From assembly GCF_001465545.3 (NCBI RefSeq), contig NZ_CP013480.3, positions 4,154,001 through 4,218,000 of the forward strand: a DNA stretch of 64,000 nt, read 5' to 3'. Source of the stretch: Pandoraea norimbergensis (GTDB lineage: Bacteria; Pseudomonadota; Gammaproteobacteria; Burkholderiales; Burkholderiaceae). The position numbers were made by a program, and so were the translations under genes. Positions within the stretch are counted from its first letter, which is position 1. Each line of letters begins with the position of its first letter. Shown here one piece after another: positions 38,938-48,717 of the stretch. The notes under the pieces are model-generated. The model was given only the letters and a program-made list of their open reading frames with translations. It had not been told where the DNA came from and did not search any database.

Positions 38938-40049
38938 CAAAGTAGTGCGTGCACCGCGTCGGCAATCGCCAGCGATGCCGTCAAGCCGGGTGACTCGATG
39001 CCGAACAGGTTGACGAGCCCTGACACGCCATGCACCGCCGGACCGTCAATACGGAAGTCCGCCGCCGGTTGCCCTGGCCCACTGATCTTCGGTCGAATGC
39101 CTGCATAGCCCGGCTGTAATGCGCCGTCGGCCAAGGCCGGCCAATAGCGACGCACGGCAGCGTAAAAGCCATCGCCATCCGCCGGATTCACCGTGTAATC
39201 GATGTCGTCGACCCACTCGACATTCGGGCCGAAGCGCGCCTGCCCGCCGAGATCGAGCGTCAGGTGAACGCCCAAGCCGCCGGGTTCCGGCACCGGATAG
39301 ATCAGGTGCGTGAACGGCGCGCGCTGCGCACAGGTGAAGTAGCTGCCCTTCGCGTAGTACCGCTGCGGGATATGCGCCGGGTTCAGCCCTTCGAACGTGC
39401 GAGCGATATCAACGGCGTACAGACCCGCGCTGTTGATCACCGTGTTAGCGAGTAGCGTCGAGGTCTCGCCGCCCGTCTGCACGGTGAGCTCGATACCTTC
39501 CGCACTCGCAGCCCCACCCACTCGCCCACCGACGACACGCGCATCGAAGGCCAGCATCGCACCGGCGTTCTCAGCATCACCCTGCAACGCCAGCATCAGG
39601 CCATGACTGTCGATGATGCCCGTTGACGGTGAGAGCAATGCACCAAAGGTGTGCAAATCGGGCTCGCGTTGGGCCACTTCGTTGGCGGTCAGCCATTGCA
39701 GATCGTCGACGCCGCTTGCGCGCGCGTTGGCGGCAATCGCTTCGAGTTCGCCGACCTGATGATCGGTGGTCGCCACGATGAGTTTGCCGCAGCGCCGATG
39801 CTCGACACCGTGCGAGGCGCAGAAGTCATACAGCTTGTGCTTCCCTTCCACGCAGAGCCGGGCTTTGAGCGAGTTGGGCGAATAGTAGATACCGGCGTGA
39901 ATGACTTCGCTGTTGCGTGAGCTCGTGCCGGTGCCGATCGCACGCTCGGATTCGAGGATGACCACCTCGCGGCCCGCCATGGCCATGGCGCGTGCGACCG
40001 CTAGTCCCACCACGCCCGCGCCGATCACGACGCAATCGACTTTGTCCAT
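38937..40049 (-). CDS. lhgO: L-2-hydroxyglutarate oxidase-like FAD oxidoreductase
   Basis: 370 residues from ATG 40049. DAO-type fold with the dinucleotide motif [19 protein letters not shown] and the L2HGDH/LhgO features [44 protein letters not shown] and [10 protein letters not shown]. Such enzymes oxidise L-2-hydroxyglutarate to 2-oxoglutarate at the membrane. Last gene of a run with etfB-etfA and a D-2-hydroxyglutarate dehydrogenase-like gene, which supports the assignment. Another L-2-hydroxy acid is possible. Confidence 0.78.
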   Translation of the reverse strand: MDKVDCVVIGAGVVGLAVARAMAMAGREVVILESERAIGTGTSSRNSEVIHAGIYYSPNSLKARLCVEGKHKLYDFCASHGVEHRRCGKLIVATTDHQVGELEAIAANARASGVDDLQWLTANEVAQREPDLHTFGALLSPSTGIIDSHGLMLALQGDAENAGAMLAFDARVVGGRVGGAASAEGIELTVQTGGETSTLLANTVINSAGLYAVDIARTFEGLNPAHIPQRYYAKGSYFTCAQRAPFTHLIYPVPEPGGLGVHLTLDLGGQARFGPNVEWVDDIDYTVNPADGDGFYAAVRRYWPALADGALQPGYAGIRPKISGPGQPAADFRIDGPAVHGVSGLVNLFGIESPGLTASLAIADAVHALL

Positions 40050-40171
40050 TGATCTTCCTTGGTTGCCTTCCGATTCGGATAAAGACGCAGGCAGCCCCGC
40101 ATCCTCATGCGAATCGGCTGCGGAACCCGTCTCTCGACTCACTCCGCAGCGCGATTTCGTTACAGCGTTAC

Positions 40172-41104
40172 TTACAGCGCGCTCACCAGTTCCGGCACGA
40201 CGGTGAACAGATCGCCCACCAGACCGTAATCCGCCACCGAGAAGATCGGCGCTTCCGGATCCTTGTTGATCGCCACGATCACCTTCGAATCCTTCATCCC
40301 GGCCAAGTGCTGAATCGCGCCCGAGATGCCCACCGCCACATACAACTGCGGTGCCACGATCTTGCCCGTCTGACCGACCTGATAGTCGTTCGGCACGTAA
40401 CCGGCATCCACTGCCGCGCGCGAAGCGCCCAGTGCCGCACCCAGCTTGTCGGCCAGCGGCTCCAGCACCTTCGTGTAGTTCTCGCCCGAGCCCAGACCAC
40501 GGCCACCCGAGACGATGATCTTCGCGCTCGTGAGTTCCGGACGGTCCAGCTTCGTCACTTCACGGCCCACGAATTGCGACAGACCGGCGTCCGGCGTAGC
40601 AGCGATGGTCTCCACTGCGGCGCTGCCACCGGTAGCGGCTGCCGGGTCGAAGCCCGTCGAGCGCACGGTGATCACCTTCACCTTGTCGGCGCTTTGCACC
40701 GTCGCAATCGCGTTACCCGCGTAGATCGGACGCTCGAACGTGTCGGCGCTGTCGACCTTCGTGATATCCGAGATTTGGGCGACGTCCAGCAGTGCGGCCA
40801 CGCGCGGGGCAATGTTCTTGCCGTAGGCGGTCGCCGTTGCGAGGATGTGCGAATAGTTACCTGCGATCGACACCACCTCGTCGGCGATGTTTTCCGCCAG
40901 ACCGTCGGCGAAGTAAGGTGCATCAGCGAGCAGCACCTTCTTCACACCCGCGATTTGTGCGGCAGCGTCAGCAGCGGCCTTGGCATTGCTGCCAGCGACC
41001 AGCACGTGAACGTCGTCACCGCATTGCAGTGCGGCAGCGACCGTGTTCAGCGTCGCCGCTTTGATCGATTGATTATCGTGTTCGGCAATTACCAGAATGC
41101 TCAT
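40172..41104 (-). CDS. etfA: Electron transfer flavoprotein alpha subunit
   Basis: 310 residues. The C-terminal FAD domain is complete: [40 protein letters not shown] and [20 protein letters not shown], then [19 protein letters not shown]. Carries electrons from acyl-CoA dehydrogenases and some 2-hydroxyacid dehydrogenases to ETF-ubiquinone oxidoreductase. Starts 12 bp after etfB. Confidence 0.96.
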   Translation of the reverse strand: MSILVIAEHDNQSIKAATLNTVAAALQCGDDVHVLVAGSNAKAAADAAAQIAGVKKVLLADAPYFADGLAENIADEVVSIAGNYSHILATATAYGKNIAPRVAALLDVAQISDITKVDSADTFERPIYAGNAIATVQSADKVKVITVRSTGFDPAAATGGSAAVETIAATPDAGLSQFVGREVTKLDRPELTSAKIIVSGGRGLGSGENYTKVLEPLADKLGAALGASRAAVDAGYVPNDYQVGQTGKIVAPQLYVAVGISGAIQHLAGMKDSKVIVAINKDPEAPIFSVADYGLVGDLFTVVPELVSAL

Positions 41105-41116
41105 CTCGTCGTCTCC

Positions 41117-41866
41117 TTACAGGACCTTGGCTTCGGTCTTCAGTTTGTCGACGAGCGTTGCCACGTCCGCCACCTTCACCCCTGCGCTGCGCTTGGGCGG
41201 CTCGGCCACCTTCAGCGTCTTCAGACGCGGCGCCACATCCACGCCCAGATCGGCAGGCTTGACCGTCTCGAGCGGCTTCTTCTTCGCCTTCATGATGTTG
41301 GGCAGCGTCACATAACGCGGCTCATTCAGGCGCAAGTCGGTCGTGATGACCGCCGGCAGCGACAGCGAGATCGTTTCCAGACCGCCGTCCACTTCGCGCG
41401 TGACCTGTGCGCGGTTATCCGCCACGGTCACCTTCGAAGCAAACGTCGCCTGCGGCAGCTTCGCGAGTGCCGCGAGCATCTGGCCGGTTTGGTTCGAGTC
41501 GTCGTCGATGGCCTGCTTGCCCAGGATCACCAGTTGCGGCTGCTCCTTGTCGACCACGGCCTTGAGCAACTTGGCCACGGCCAGCGGTTGCAGTTCTTCG
41601 TCCGATTCGATCAGGATCGCGCGATCCGCACCGATCGCCAGCGCCGTACGCAGCGTCTCTTGCGATTGCGCCACACCCGCGGACACCGCAATCACTTCCG
41701 TCGCCACGCCCGCTTCCTTCAGACGCACCGCCTCTTCCACCGCGATTTCGTCGAACGGATTCATCGACATCTTCACGTTCGCAATGTCGACGCCACTGCC
41801 GTCGCTCTTCACGCGAACCTTTACGTTGTAATCCACTACCCGTTTGACCGGAACCAGAACCTTCAT
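41117..41866 (-). CDS. etfB: Electron transfer flavoprotein beta subunit
   Basis: 249 residues. [20 protein letters not shown] start, AMP-site region [20 protein letters not shown], and the ETF-beta signature region [20 protein letters not shown] with [15 protein letters not shown] (docking loop) are all present. It forms the heterodimer with EtfA. Its place among 2-hydroxyacid genes suggests this pair serves them as electron acceptor, besides any wider role. Confidence 0.96.
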   Translation of the reverse strand: MKVLVPVKRVVDYNVKVRVKSDGSGVDIANVKMSMNPFDEIAVEEAVRLKEAGVATEVIAVSAGVAQSQETLRTALAIGADRAILIESDEELQPLAVAKLLKAVVDKEQPQLVILGKQAIDDDSNQTGQMLAALAKLPQATFASKVTVADNRAQVTREVDGGLETISLSLPAVITTDLRLNEPRYVTLPNIMKAKKKPLETVKPADLGVDVAPRLKTLKVAEPPKRSAGVKVADVATLVDKLKTEAKVL

Positions 41867-41941
41867 GCGGACTCCCTTGATTCAGAAAAACCGGGCGGCA
41901 GGCTGCTCATGCAGCCCCTGCCGCCCGCTAAAAATACGAAC

Positions 41942-43171
41942 TTACTCGATCTCGCGCCCTTTCGTCTCGGGCAACAAGAAGGCCGTGACCAACACGACGA
42001 AATAAGCGCCGCCGGCAAACATGCCGATGGCCGTGCCCAGACCGCTCGTCTTGGCCAGATAGCCGACCAGACTCGGGAACAGCGCACCGATGCCGCGCCC
42101 GAAGTTATACGCAAAGCCCTGCCCATTGGCACGCACGGCCGACGGGAACAACTCCGTCAGATAGGCGCCCATGCCGCTGAAAATACCCGAGGCGGCAAAC
42201 CCCAGCGGGAAGCCCAGAATCAGCATCTGATCGTTGCTCAACTGGAATTGCGTGTAGGCGTAAATGCTCGCCCCAGAGAGTACCGCGAAGATCAGCAGGT
42301 TTGCACGGCGGCCCAGCTTGTCGGTCAGGTACGCGCCGGTGATGTAGCCGATGAACGAGCCCAGAATGATCACCAACAAATAGCCGCCCGTACCGATCAC
42401 CGACAGGTGACGCTCGGTCTTCAGGAACGTCGGCAGCCACGTCGTCACGGCGTAGTAACCGCCCTGCACGCCCGTGCACAGCAGTGCCGAGAGCAGCGTC
42501 GTCTTGATCAGCGCCGGCGAGAAGATCGCCCACGCCGACGTGCGGTTGGCCGAGGCGGCCTCACGCTTGCGGGTGCGCTCGAACAGTTCCGGCTCGGGCA
42601 CGTTCTTGCGGATAAACAGCACGAACAACGCCGGGATCACACCGATCCAGAACAGCGCACGCCACGCATATTCTTCCGGCAGATACGAGAACGACAGCGT
42701 GTAGCACAGCGCCGCCACGGCCCAGCCGATGGCCCAGCCGCTTTGCACCGTACCGACGGCGCGGCCGCGATACTCGGTGCGCACGATTTCGCCCATCAGC
42801 ACCGAGCCCACGGCCCACTCGCCGCCGAAGCCCAAGCCTTGCAGCGCGCGCAGCACGAAAATCTGCTCGAAATTCTGCGCGAAGCCGATCAGCACCGTGC
42901 ACACGGAGAACCACAGAATCGTGGCCTGCAAGATGCGCACGCGGCCATAGCGGTCGGCGAGCACGCCGGCCAGCCAGCCGCCGATCGCCGAGAACAACAG
43001 CGTCACGGTCGCCAGCATGCCGGCTTGTCCCTTGTCGATGCCGAACACGGTAATCAACGTGGTGATCACAAACGTGAACACCATGAAGTCGAGCGCATCG
43101 AGCGCCCAACCGCCGAAGGCGGCGATAAACGTGCGCCGCTCGGTCTTGTTCATCTGACGATACCAATCCAT
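41942..43171 (-). CDS. MFS carboxylate transporter (sialate:H+/lactate-like, SHS group)
   Basis: 409 residues from ATG 43171 with GGGGAGACAGG upstream. Twelve membrane segments; FGGWALDALDFMVFTFVITT, GLGFGGEWAVGSVLMGEIVR and the ending FLLPETKGREIE are typical of the aromatic-acid/sialate-type MFS proteins. Probably imports the hydroxy-acid substrate of the surrounding flavoenzymes, or a related carboxylate. Confidence 0.88.
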   Translation of the reverse strand: MDWYRQMNKTERRTFIAAFGGWALDALDFMVFTFVITTLITVFGIDKGQAGMLATVTLLFSAIGGWLAGVLADRYGRVRILQATILWFSVCTVLIGFAQNFEQIFVLRALQGLGFGGEWAVGSVLMGEIVRTEYRGRAVGTVQSGWAIGWAVAALCYTLSFSYLPEEYAWRALFWIGVIPALFVLFIRKNVPEPELFERTRKREAASANRTSAWAIFSPALIKTTLLSALLCTGVQGGYYAVTTWLPTFLKTERHLSVIGTGGYLLVIILGSFIGYITGAYLTDKLGRRANLLIFAVLSGASIYAYTQFQLSNDQMLILGFPLGFAASGIFSGMGAYLTELFPSAVRANGQGFAYNFGRGIGALFPSLVGYLAKTSGLGTAIGMFAGGAYFVVLVTAFLLPETKGREIE

Positions 43172-43253
43172 CCCTGTCTCCCCATTCATCCTTGGTGATG
43201 CAAGGGCGCCCAATGCGCCCGGGTACTACTGCCACTACGGCCTATTGTTGAAT

Positions 43254-44144
43254 TCAGCCCTTTGCCGGAAAGCCGTACAGGCGCGCCGGGTTGTCGACGA
43301 GAATGCGGCGGCGCGTGTCGGCATCGGGCGCCCACTGCGGCAGCAGATTGCGCAGCGTGCCGGTGTTCGGCATGCGCGTGAGCGACACGTGCGGCCAGTC
43401 GCTGCCCCACACCATGCGCTCCGGCGCGTCGTCGATCAGCGTCTGTGCGAACGGCGTCACGTCGTCGAACGACGGAAAACGCTCGCTGATCCGGTACGCC
43501 CCGGACAACTTCACCCAATAGCCGTGATCGCGCACCAGCGAGCGCAACGCCGTGAAGCCCGGCGAGTCGAGCCCTTGCGCCACCGGTGTGTGGCCCATGT
43601 GATCGACGATGCCCGGCACGGGCAGCTTCGTCATGCGCGGCATGAGTTCGGGCAAGGTCTTCACATCCATCAGGAACTGCATGTGCCAGCCCAGATCCTT
43701 GATGCGATGCGCGAGCGTTTCCATTGCCGTGAAACCGATGCCACCGCCAAACAGCACGTTGATCCGCAGACCACGCACACCGGCTGCGTGCATCGCTTCG
43801 AGTTCGGCATCGGTCACCTCGGGCGCCACCACGGCGATACCGCGCAGGCGGTCGGGGTGACGCTTCAGCGTTTCGAGCATGTAGCGGTTGTCGGTGCCGT
43901 AGACACTGATCTGCACCAGCACGCCGTAGGTCATGCCGGTGGCGTCGAGCATCGCCAGATACTTGTCTTCAGGCGCGGGCGGCGGCGTGTAGCTGCGCTC
44001 GGCCACCATCGGATAGGCGTCGCTGGCGGCGACCACGTGGGCATGCGTGTCGACGGCACCGAACGGCACGTCGAACGTCGGCGGATCGATCTCCGGTAGC
44101 GGGCCAAGGCACAACGGTGCCCCGGCAGCGGAAGTTACAGTCAT
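43254..44144 (-). CDS. TIM-barrel amidohydrolase, PDC hydrolase/lactonase (COG3618) type
   Basis: 296 residues. The HxH motif in AVDTHAHVV and the WGSDWPH near the end, with KLPVPGIVDHMGHTP between, are those of the LigI (2-pyrone-4,6-dicarboxylate hydrolase), L-fuconolactonase and L-rhamnonolactonase group, which open lactone rings. It sits between a D-2-hydroxyglutarate dehydrogenase-like gene and a transporter. A hydroxy-acid lactone is therefore a reasonable substrate; this is inference. Confidence 0.85.
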   Translation of the reverse strand: MTVTSAAGAPLCLGPLPEIDPPTFDVPFGAVDTHAHVVAASDAYPMVAERSYTPPPAPEDKYLAMLDATGMTYGVLVQISVYGTDNRYMLETLKRHPDRLRGIAVVAPEVTDAELEAMHAAGVRGLRINVLFGGGIGFTAMETLAHRIKDLGWHMQFLMDVKTLPELMPRMTKLPVPGIVDHMGHTPVAQGLDSPGFTALRSLVRDHGYWVKLSGAYRISERFPSFDDVTPFAQTLIDDAPERMVWGSDWPHVSLTRMPNTGTLRNLLPQWAPDADTRRRILVDNPARLYGFPAKG

Positions 44145-44278
44145 GACGACTCCTCAAAGGGCGCGAGGCGTCAGGCTGGACGTCGGGCTCACGCCGGGAA
44201 AAATTCGGATGAAACACTGGTGAATCACGGTTGAAGCTCGTCAGGCACCGACGTTGCCGATGCCTGTGAACAGCAGCC

Positions 44279-45700
44279 TCACTGCACCTTGAGCAACTTG
44301 CCCGGGTTCATGATGCCGGCCGGGTCGAACACGGCCTTGATCTCGCGCATCAGGCGCAGTTCGAGCGGCGACTTGTACTTCGCGAAGTAGTCGCGCTTGA
44401 GTTGCCCGATGCCGTGCTCGGCGCTGATGCTGCCGCCGTAGCGTGCCACTTCGTCGAGCACTTCGGCGGTGATCGCCTCGCCATGCTTCGCCATGAAGTC
44501 GGCCGCCTCACCCGCCGGGCGCGAGAGGTTGTAGTGCAGGTTGCCGTCGCCAAAGTGACCGAAGATGAACGGCCGTACTTGCGGGCACACGCGGCGCACA
44601 CGCGCCTCGGCGCTCGCCATGAATTCGGGAATGGCCTCGATGGGCAGCGATACGTCGTGCTTCAAGTGCGGGCCATCGGCGCGTTGCGCTTCGGAAATTT
44701 CTTCGCGCAGCTTCCACATTTCTTCGACCTGACCGAGCGTGGACGACACCACTGCGTCGGCGCACAGATCGCGCTCGATGGCGGTCTCGATCACTCGCTC
44801 AAGCAGCGCGGCGAGCGCCTGCTCGTCGGCCGTGTCGGCCAGCTCCACCAGCACGTAGCCCGGATGACGCTCACCGAACGGTGCACGCACACCCGGCACA
44901 TGGGCCATGACGAGGTCGACGCATTCCCCGGTGAAGAATTCGAACGCCTGCATGCGCGAGCCGCACTCGGTGAACAGCAATTCATAGAGTTCGAGCGCCT
45001 GACGCGGCGACGTGACGGCAGCGATCACGACCTGACGCACGGGCGTCGGCGCAAACAGCCGCAACGCGGCGGCCGTGATGATACCGAGCGTGCCTTCTGA
45101 GCCGATCAGCAATTGCTTGAGGTCGTAACCGGTGTTGTCTTTGCGCAAGGTGCGCAGGCCGTGCAGGATTTCGCCATTGGGCAACACGGCTTCGATGCCG
45201 AGTACCAGCTCGCGCGTCATGCCGTAGCGCACCACGTTCACGCCACCGGCGTTGGTGGCGAGATTGCCGCCAAGCTGGCACGAGCCTTCTGCCGCGAGAC
45301 TCAGCGGAAACAGACGATTGACGTCACTCGCCACGCGTTGCAGGTCCTGAAGAATGCAACCGGCTTCGGCCACCATCGTGTTGGCGATCGTGTCGAGGCT
45401 GCGCACGGCGTTCATGCGATCGAGGCTCAGCACGACGTTCTGCGCCGCGCTGTCGGGCGTCGCGCCACCACACAAACCGGTGTTGCCCCCGCGCGGCACG
45501 ACCGGCGTTGCCGTTTGCTGGCACAGGGCGAGCACTTTCGAGACTTCCTCTGCCGAGCGCGGACGCACCACGGCCTGCGCGCTGCCACGGTACATGCCGC
45601 GCCAGTCGGCCAGCCATGGGGCGATGTCGTCGGGAGCGGTGAGCACGCTGTCGGCACCGATAGCGTCGATGAGGCGTTGGGCGAAGGCAGTGATTGTCAT
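44279..45700 (-). CDS. FAD-linked dehydrogenase, D-2-hydroxyglutarate dehydrogenase-like
   Basis: 473 residues. PCMH-type FAD domain (about 40-220; VVPRGGNTGLCGGATPDSAA, GSCQLGGNLATNAGGVNVVR, LRKDNTGYDLKQLLIGSEG) and the C-terminal FAD-oxidase domain with GHFGDGNLHYNLS and SAEHGIGQLKRDY. The match in these segments to human and bacterial D2HGDH is close. D2HGDH oxidises D-2-hydroxyglutarate and uses ETF, whose genes are downstream. D-lactate or another D-hydroxyacid is the alternative. Confidence 0.85.
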   Translation of the reverse strand: MTITAFAQRLIDAIGADSVLTAPDDIAPWLADWRGMYRGSAQAVVRPRSAEEVSKVLALCQQTATPVVPRGGNTGLCGGATPDSAAQNVVLSLDRMNAVRSLDTIANTMVAEAGCILQDLQRVASDVNRLFPLSLAAEGSCQLGGNLATNAGGVNVVRYGMTRELVLGIEAVLPNGEILHGLRTLRKDNTGYDLKQLLIGSEGTLGIITAAALRLFAPTPVRQVVIAAVTSPRQALELYELLFTECGSRMQAFEFFTGECVDLVMAHVPGVRAPFGERHPGYVLVELADTADEQALAALLERVIETAIERDLCADAVVSSTLGQVEEMWKLREEISEAQRADGPHLKHDVSLPIEAIPEFMASAEARVRRVCPQVRPFIFGHFGDGNLHYNLSRPAGEAADFMAKHGEAITAEVLDEVARYGGSISAEHGIGQLKRDYFAKYKSPLELRLMREIKAVFDPAGIMNPGKLLKVQ

Positions 45701-45781
45701 GGGATCACGCGTCGGAAGTTAGGGGGCGAGAAGTTGGGGGTATTCGATGCTGGGCGACGCTTGCAAGGCGGGCCGTCAGCC

Positions 45782-46516
45782 CTACGCCAGAACCGAGGGC
45801 GCAATGGCCCCGGTGATGATGTCGCGACCGGGCAGCGTCAGGCCAAGGCGCGCCGACGCGCGCAACAAGTGCGAGAGCGATGCGGCGCGTGCCAGTAGCG
45901 GATCACGCGCCTTGATGGCGTTGAACACGGCGACGTGCTCCTGATGCACCTGTGCGGCGAGCCCTTCATGGCGCAATGTGTTCGTGCGCGCGGCCTGCAC
46001 CACTTGCCGGATCTGGAGATTCAGGTACTGCAACAGGTCGGCGTAATAGCGGTTGTGTGTAGCGCGTGCGATGGCGGCGTGAAACGCCGTGTCGTACTCG
46101 ACGCCGTTTTCCGCGTGATAGAGATTGGTTTCGAGTTTTCCGAGAATCTCGCCCAGCAGGCGGATGTCCTCTTCGGTATGACGCACCGCTGCCAGCGCCG
46201 CCGCCGTGCTTTCGAGATCGAGGCGCAGTTCATACACGCTCGCGAGGTCGGCGGCGTCTTGCCCCACAGGCACCTGAAAGCCGCTCGACGGCGTGCGTGC
46301 GCGTACGGTCACGCCCGCGCCCTGACGGCTGTCGATCAGCCCCTGTGCGCGCAACCGTTCCGTGACTTCACGGATCACCGCCTGACTCACACCGTAGGTT
46401 TCGGAGAGCTGCTTGCCGGTCGGCAACTTGGTGCCGACGGGATAAATCCCCTGCCGGATCGCGTCGTGCAGTTGCTGCGAGACCTGTTCGGTCAGGGTTT
46501 TGGGCTTGGTTGTCAT
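45782..46516 (-). CDS. GntR/FadR-family regulator (FCD domain)
   Basis: 244 residues. N-terminal GntR winged HTH (about 8-75; GTKLPTGKQLSETYGVSQAV, IREVTERLRAQGLIDSRQG) and C-terminal all-helical FCD ligand domain (about 90-225) with the metal-binding type histidines (DTAFHAAIARATHN, HEGLAAQVHQEHVAVF). First gene of the hydroxyacid run, hence likely its regulator, as LldR and DhdR are for lactate and D-2-hydroxyglutarate. Confidence 0.9.
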   Translation of the reverse strand: MTTKPKTLTEQVSQQLHDAIRQGIYPVGTKLPTGKQLSETYGVSQAVIREVTERLRAQGLIDSRQGAGVTVRARTPSSGFQVPVGQDAADLASVYELRLDLESTAAALAAVRHTEEDIRLLGEILGKLETNLYHAENGVEYDTAFHAAIARATHNRYYADLLQYLNLQIRQVVQAARTNTLRHEGLAAQVHQEHVAVFNAIKARDPLLARAASLSHLLRASARLGLTLPGRDIITGAIAPSVLA

Positions 46517-46644
46517 CCTCTCACGTCATCTCATGCTTTTCTGGTTTGCATGTTATCTGAAAACTTTTGAGGGATTACACCGCGTTAACCCTTGGTTTTG
46601 CCTTGATTTTGCCTTCGTGTTCCTTGCTATCTCACATCATGAAA

Positions 46645-46686
46645 AAACTTGGGCGGTGCCGGTCGTGTTGACCGGGCACCGCCCTT
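46645..46686 (-). terminator. Terminator of the monooxygenase-like gene
   Basis: GGGCGGTGCCGGT (46651-46663) pairs with ACCGGGCACCGCCC (46671-46684) with one bulge; read on the minus strand the stem is followed by TTTTTTC. It ends the small gene at 46712. Confidence 0.8.
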
Positions 46687-46711
46687 TGTTCTGCCGTCTG
46701 CCTGAGCCGGC

Positions 46712-47011
46712 TTAGAAGCCGATCAGCGCTTCCGTCACGTGGCTCACGTTCGGCGGCGCGGCGAAGCAATCGCTCACGAGGGCACGCCACTGGGCGAAGG
46801 CTTCCGAGTTACGGAAATCGACGGTGTGGTTTTCCAGCGTTTCCCAAGTGACGACGAGGCTGTAATGCGTCGGCTGCTCGATCTGCTTGAGCAGGCGCAT
46901 GCCGTGGCAGCCTTTCGATCCCTTGAACAGCGGCGCGGCTTTGGCGACGCCTTGCTCGAATGCCGCTTCCGTGCCGGGTTTGACTTCGATCTGGGCGATT
47001 TCAAAGATCAT
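46712..47011 (-). CDS. Antibiotic biosynthesis monooxygenase (ABM) domain protein
   Basis: 99 residues, one dimeric alpha/beta-barrel ABM domain: FEIAQIEVKPGTEAAFEQGV, then GCHGMRLLKQIEQPTHYSLV and VTWETLENHTVDFRNSEAF. Stand-alone ABM proteins act on quinols or haem-like substrates or have unknown roles. GGAAAACCC precedes the ATG. It has its own terminator and is transcribed away from amtB. Confidence 0.88.
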   Translation of the reverse strand: MIFEIAQIEVKPGTEAAFEQGVAKAAPLFKGSKGCHGMRLLKQIEQPTHYSLVVTWETLENHTVDFRNSEAFAQWRALVSDCFAAPPNVSHVTEALIGF

Positions 47012-47279
47012 GGGTTTTCCTCAGTGGTTGGCTCGTGTGTGACTGGATGTTTTGATGTGGTCACGCGGTTGCAGCGCACGCGGCACGATACGCGATAGAC
47101 GGTACGTCCCGCTGCGAGAACGCTCGATTCTATACCGCGCCCTGCGGCCACGCATCGCGCGAGCCATCGCGTATCGCTTACAGAGTTTTATCGACGGCAT
47201 TGCCGGCCCTGCCGATCACCCCGCTGAGGACGCCATCCACTGTGTCGATGCACCGGCGTCGCTCACGATCGTCATCGCC

Positions 47280-47294
47280 GCACCACGAACGTGC
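47280..47294. promoter_or_regulatory. NtrC-type enhancer site
   Basis: GCACCACGAACGTGC fits the NtrC pattern GCAC-N7-GTGC exactly and lies about 80 bp upstream of the sigma-54 promoter of amtB, the usual enhancer distance. A weaker TGCACC half site is at about 47249. Confidence 0.6.
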
Positions 47295-47360
47295 CGAGAT
47301 TTGCCCCTCAGGCATTTCCATCTGGCAAAACATCCATACAAATCAGTGACCTGAAAATTC

Positions 47361-47376
47361 TGGCATCGGTCTTGCT
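47361..47376 (+). promoter_or_regulatory. Sigma-54 promoter of amtB
   Basis: TGGCATCGGTCTTGCT matches the TGGCAC-N5-TTGCW consensus with the required 10 bp between GG (47362-47363) and GC (47374-47375). Transcription should start near 47387, about 30 bp ahead of the ATG. Confidence 0.75.
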
Positions 47377-47418
47377 CATCCTCTTTCTTCTTCCTGTTTG
47401 CACCAAAAGAGCACATTC

Positions 47419-48621
47419 ATGCCCAATACCAATACACCCGGCGACGTGCTGTTCCTGTTACTCGGCGCGATCCTGGTGCTTGCCATGCACGCCGGCTTTG
47501 CCTTTCTCGAGCTCGGCACGGTTCGCAAGAAGAATCAGGTCAATGCACTGGTCAAGATACTGACCGACTTTGCCGTCTCGGGGCTGGCTTACTTCTTCAT
47601 CGGCTACCCGCTCGCGTACGGCGTGGACTTCTGGTCGAGCGCCACGGTGCTGTCCGAGCACAACGGATATGCGCTCATCCGGTTCTTCTTCCTGCTGACG
47701 TTTGCCGCGGCAATTCCGGCCATCGTGTCGGGCGGGATCGCCGAGCGTGCGAAGTTTCATCCGCAGTCGGTGGCGACGTTCTTCCTCGTGGGTCTGATCT
47801 ATCCGTTCTTCGAGGGCATCGCGTGGAACGGCCATTTCGGCATTCAGGACTGGCTGACGCGCACGGTGGGCGCACCGTTCCACGACTTTGCAGGGTCGGT
47901 GGTCGTGCACGCGGTGGGCGGCTGGATCGGACTGGCAGCCGTGCTGCATCTGGGCGCACGCCGCGGACGCTACAACGGGCAGGGTCAGGTCGCAGCGCAC
48001 CCGCCGTCATCGATTCCGTTTCTGGCGCTCGGCGCGTGGATTCTTATCGTCGGCTGGTTCGGCTTCAACGTGATGAGTGCGCAGCGTGTGGGCGGCATCT
48101 CGGGGCTGGTCGCCGTGAATTCGCTGATGGCGATGGTGGGTGGCACGCTGATCGCGATGTGGGTCGGCAAGGACGACCCGGGCTTTATTCATAACGGCCC
48201 GTTGGCTGGTCTCGTTGCGGTTTGCGCGGGTTCGGACGTGATGCATCCGCTGGGCGCGCTGGTGGTGGGTGCGGTCGCCGGTGGGCTGTTTGTATGGCTG
48301 TTCACGGTGACGCAGAACCGCCTGCGTATCGACGACGTGCTTGGCGTGTGGCCGCTGCACGGCGTTTGCGGCATCTGGGGCGGACTGGCGGCCGGTATCT
48401 TCGGCCAGACTGCACTCGGCGGTCTGGGTGGTGTGAGCTTTATCGCGCAGGTCGTGGGGACGGTATCGGGTGTGGTGATCGCCTTCGTCGGCGGCTACGT
48501 CGTCTATGGCGTGTTGAAACGCACTGTGGGGCTACGACTCGACGACGAGCAGGAATACTACGGTGCGGACCTGTCGATCCATAAGATCACCGCGACGCCG
48601 GAGCGGGAGACGAACTGGTAA
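47419..48621 (+). CDS. amtB: Ammonium transporter (Amt family)
   Basis: 400 residues from ATG 47419, about eleven membrane segments. The pore histidines are present in FHDFAGSVVVHAVGGWIGLA and WPLHGVCGIWGGLAAG; FGFNVMSAQRVGG is also typical. The first pore motif reads DFAGSVVVH where many Amt proteins have DFAGGxVVH. There is no signal peptide stretch and no long C-terminal extension. glnK, the usual partner, is not next to it. Confidence 0.93.
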   Translation: MPNTNTPGDVLFLLLGAILVLAMHAGFAFLELGTVRKKNQVNALVKILTDFAVSGLAYFFIGYPLAYGVDFWSSATVLSEHNGYALIRFFFLLTFAAAIPAIVSGGIAERAKFHPQSVATFFLVGLIYPFFEGIAWNGHFGIQDWLTRTVGAPFHDFAGSVVVHAVGGWIGLAAVLHLGARRGRYNGQGQVAAHPPSSIPFLALGAWILIVGWFGFNVMSAQRVGGISGLVAVNSLMAMVGGTLIAMWVGKDDPGFIHNGPLAGLVAVCAGSDVMHPLGALVVGAVAGGLFVWLFTVTQNRLRIDDVLGVWPLHGVCGIWGGLAAGIFGQTALGGLGGVSFIAQVVGTVSGVVIAFVGGYVVYGVLKRTVGLRLDDEQEYYGADLSIHKITATPERETNW

Positions 48622-48652
48622 CTATCGGTGAGAACCACATCGTCAAAGCAAG

Positions 48653-48688
48653 GCTGAATCGAATCTCTCCAGAGTTCTTCGATTCAGC
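48653..48688 (+). terminator. Hairpin downstream of amtB
   Basis: GCTGAATCGAA (48653-48663) and TTCGATTCAGC (48678-48688) are perfect 11-bp arms with a 14-base loop, 32 bp after the amtB stop. No T-run follows, so termination would be weak or Rho-assisted; 3'-end protection is an alternative. Confidence 0.5.
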
Positions 48689-48717
48689 CGGACTGCGCAG
48701 GGCTCGTCTGAAGGGCA

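Larger units (their letters stand above)
47012..47418. other. Divergent promoter region of amtB and the ABM gene
   Basis: 407 bp. The right part holds a sigma-54 promoter and an NtrC-type site for amtB, listed separately. The left part should hold the promoter of the ABM gene; I see no ORF with recognisable content. Confidence 0.55.

Noticed and set aside
38338..38940. Complete insertion sequence
   Set aside because: No terminal inverted repeats, target duplication or catalytic domain could be found around the transposase-like ORF.
39992..43198. A 1068-codon open frame on the plus strand
   Set aside because: It runs antisense across lhgO, etfA, etfB and the MFS gene, all with clear family motifs. 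Its translation is His/Arg-rich with no domains, as expected for the complement of GC-rich genes.
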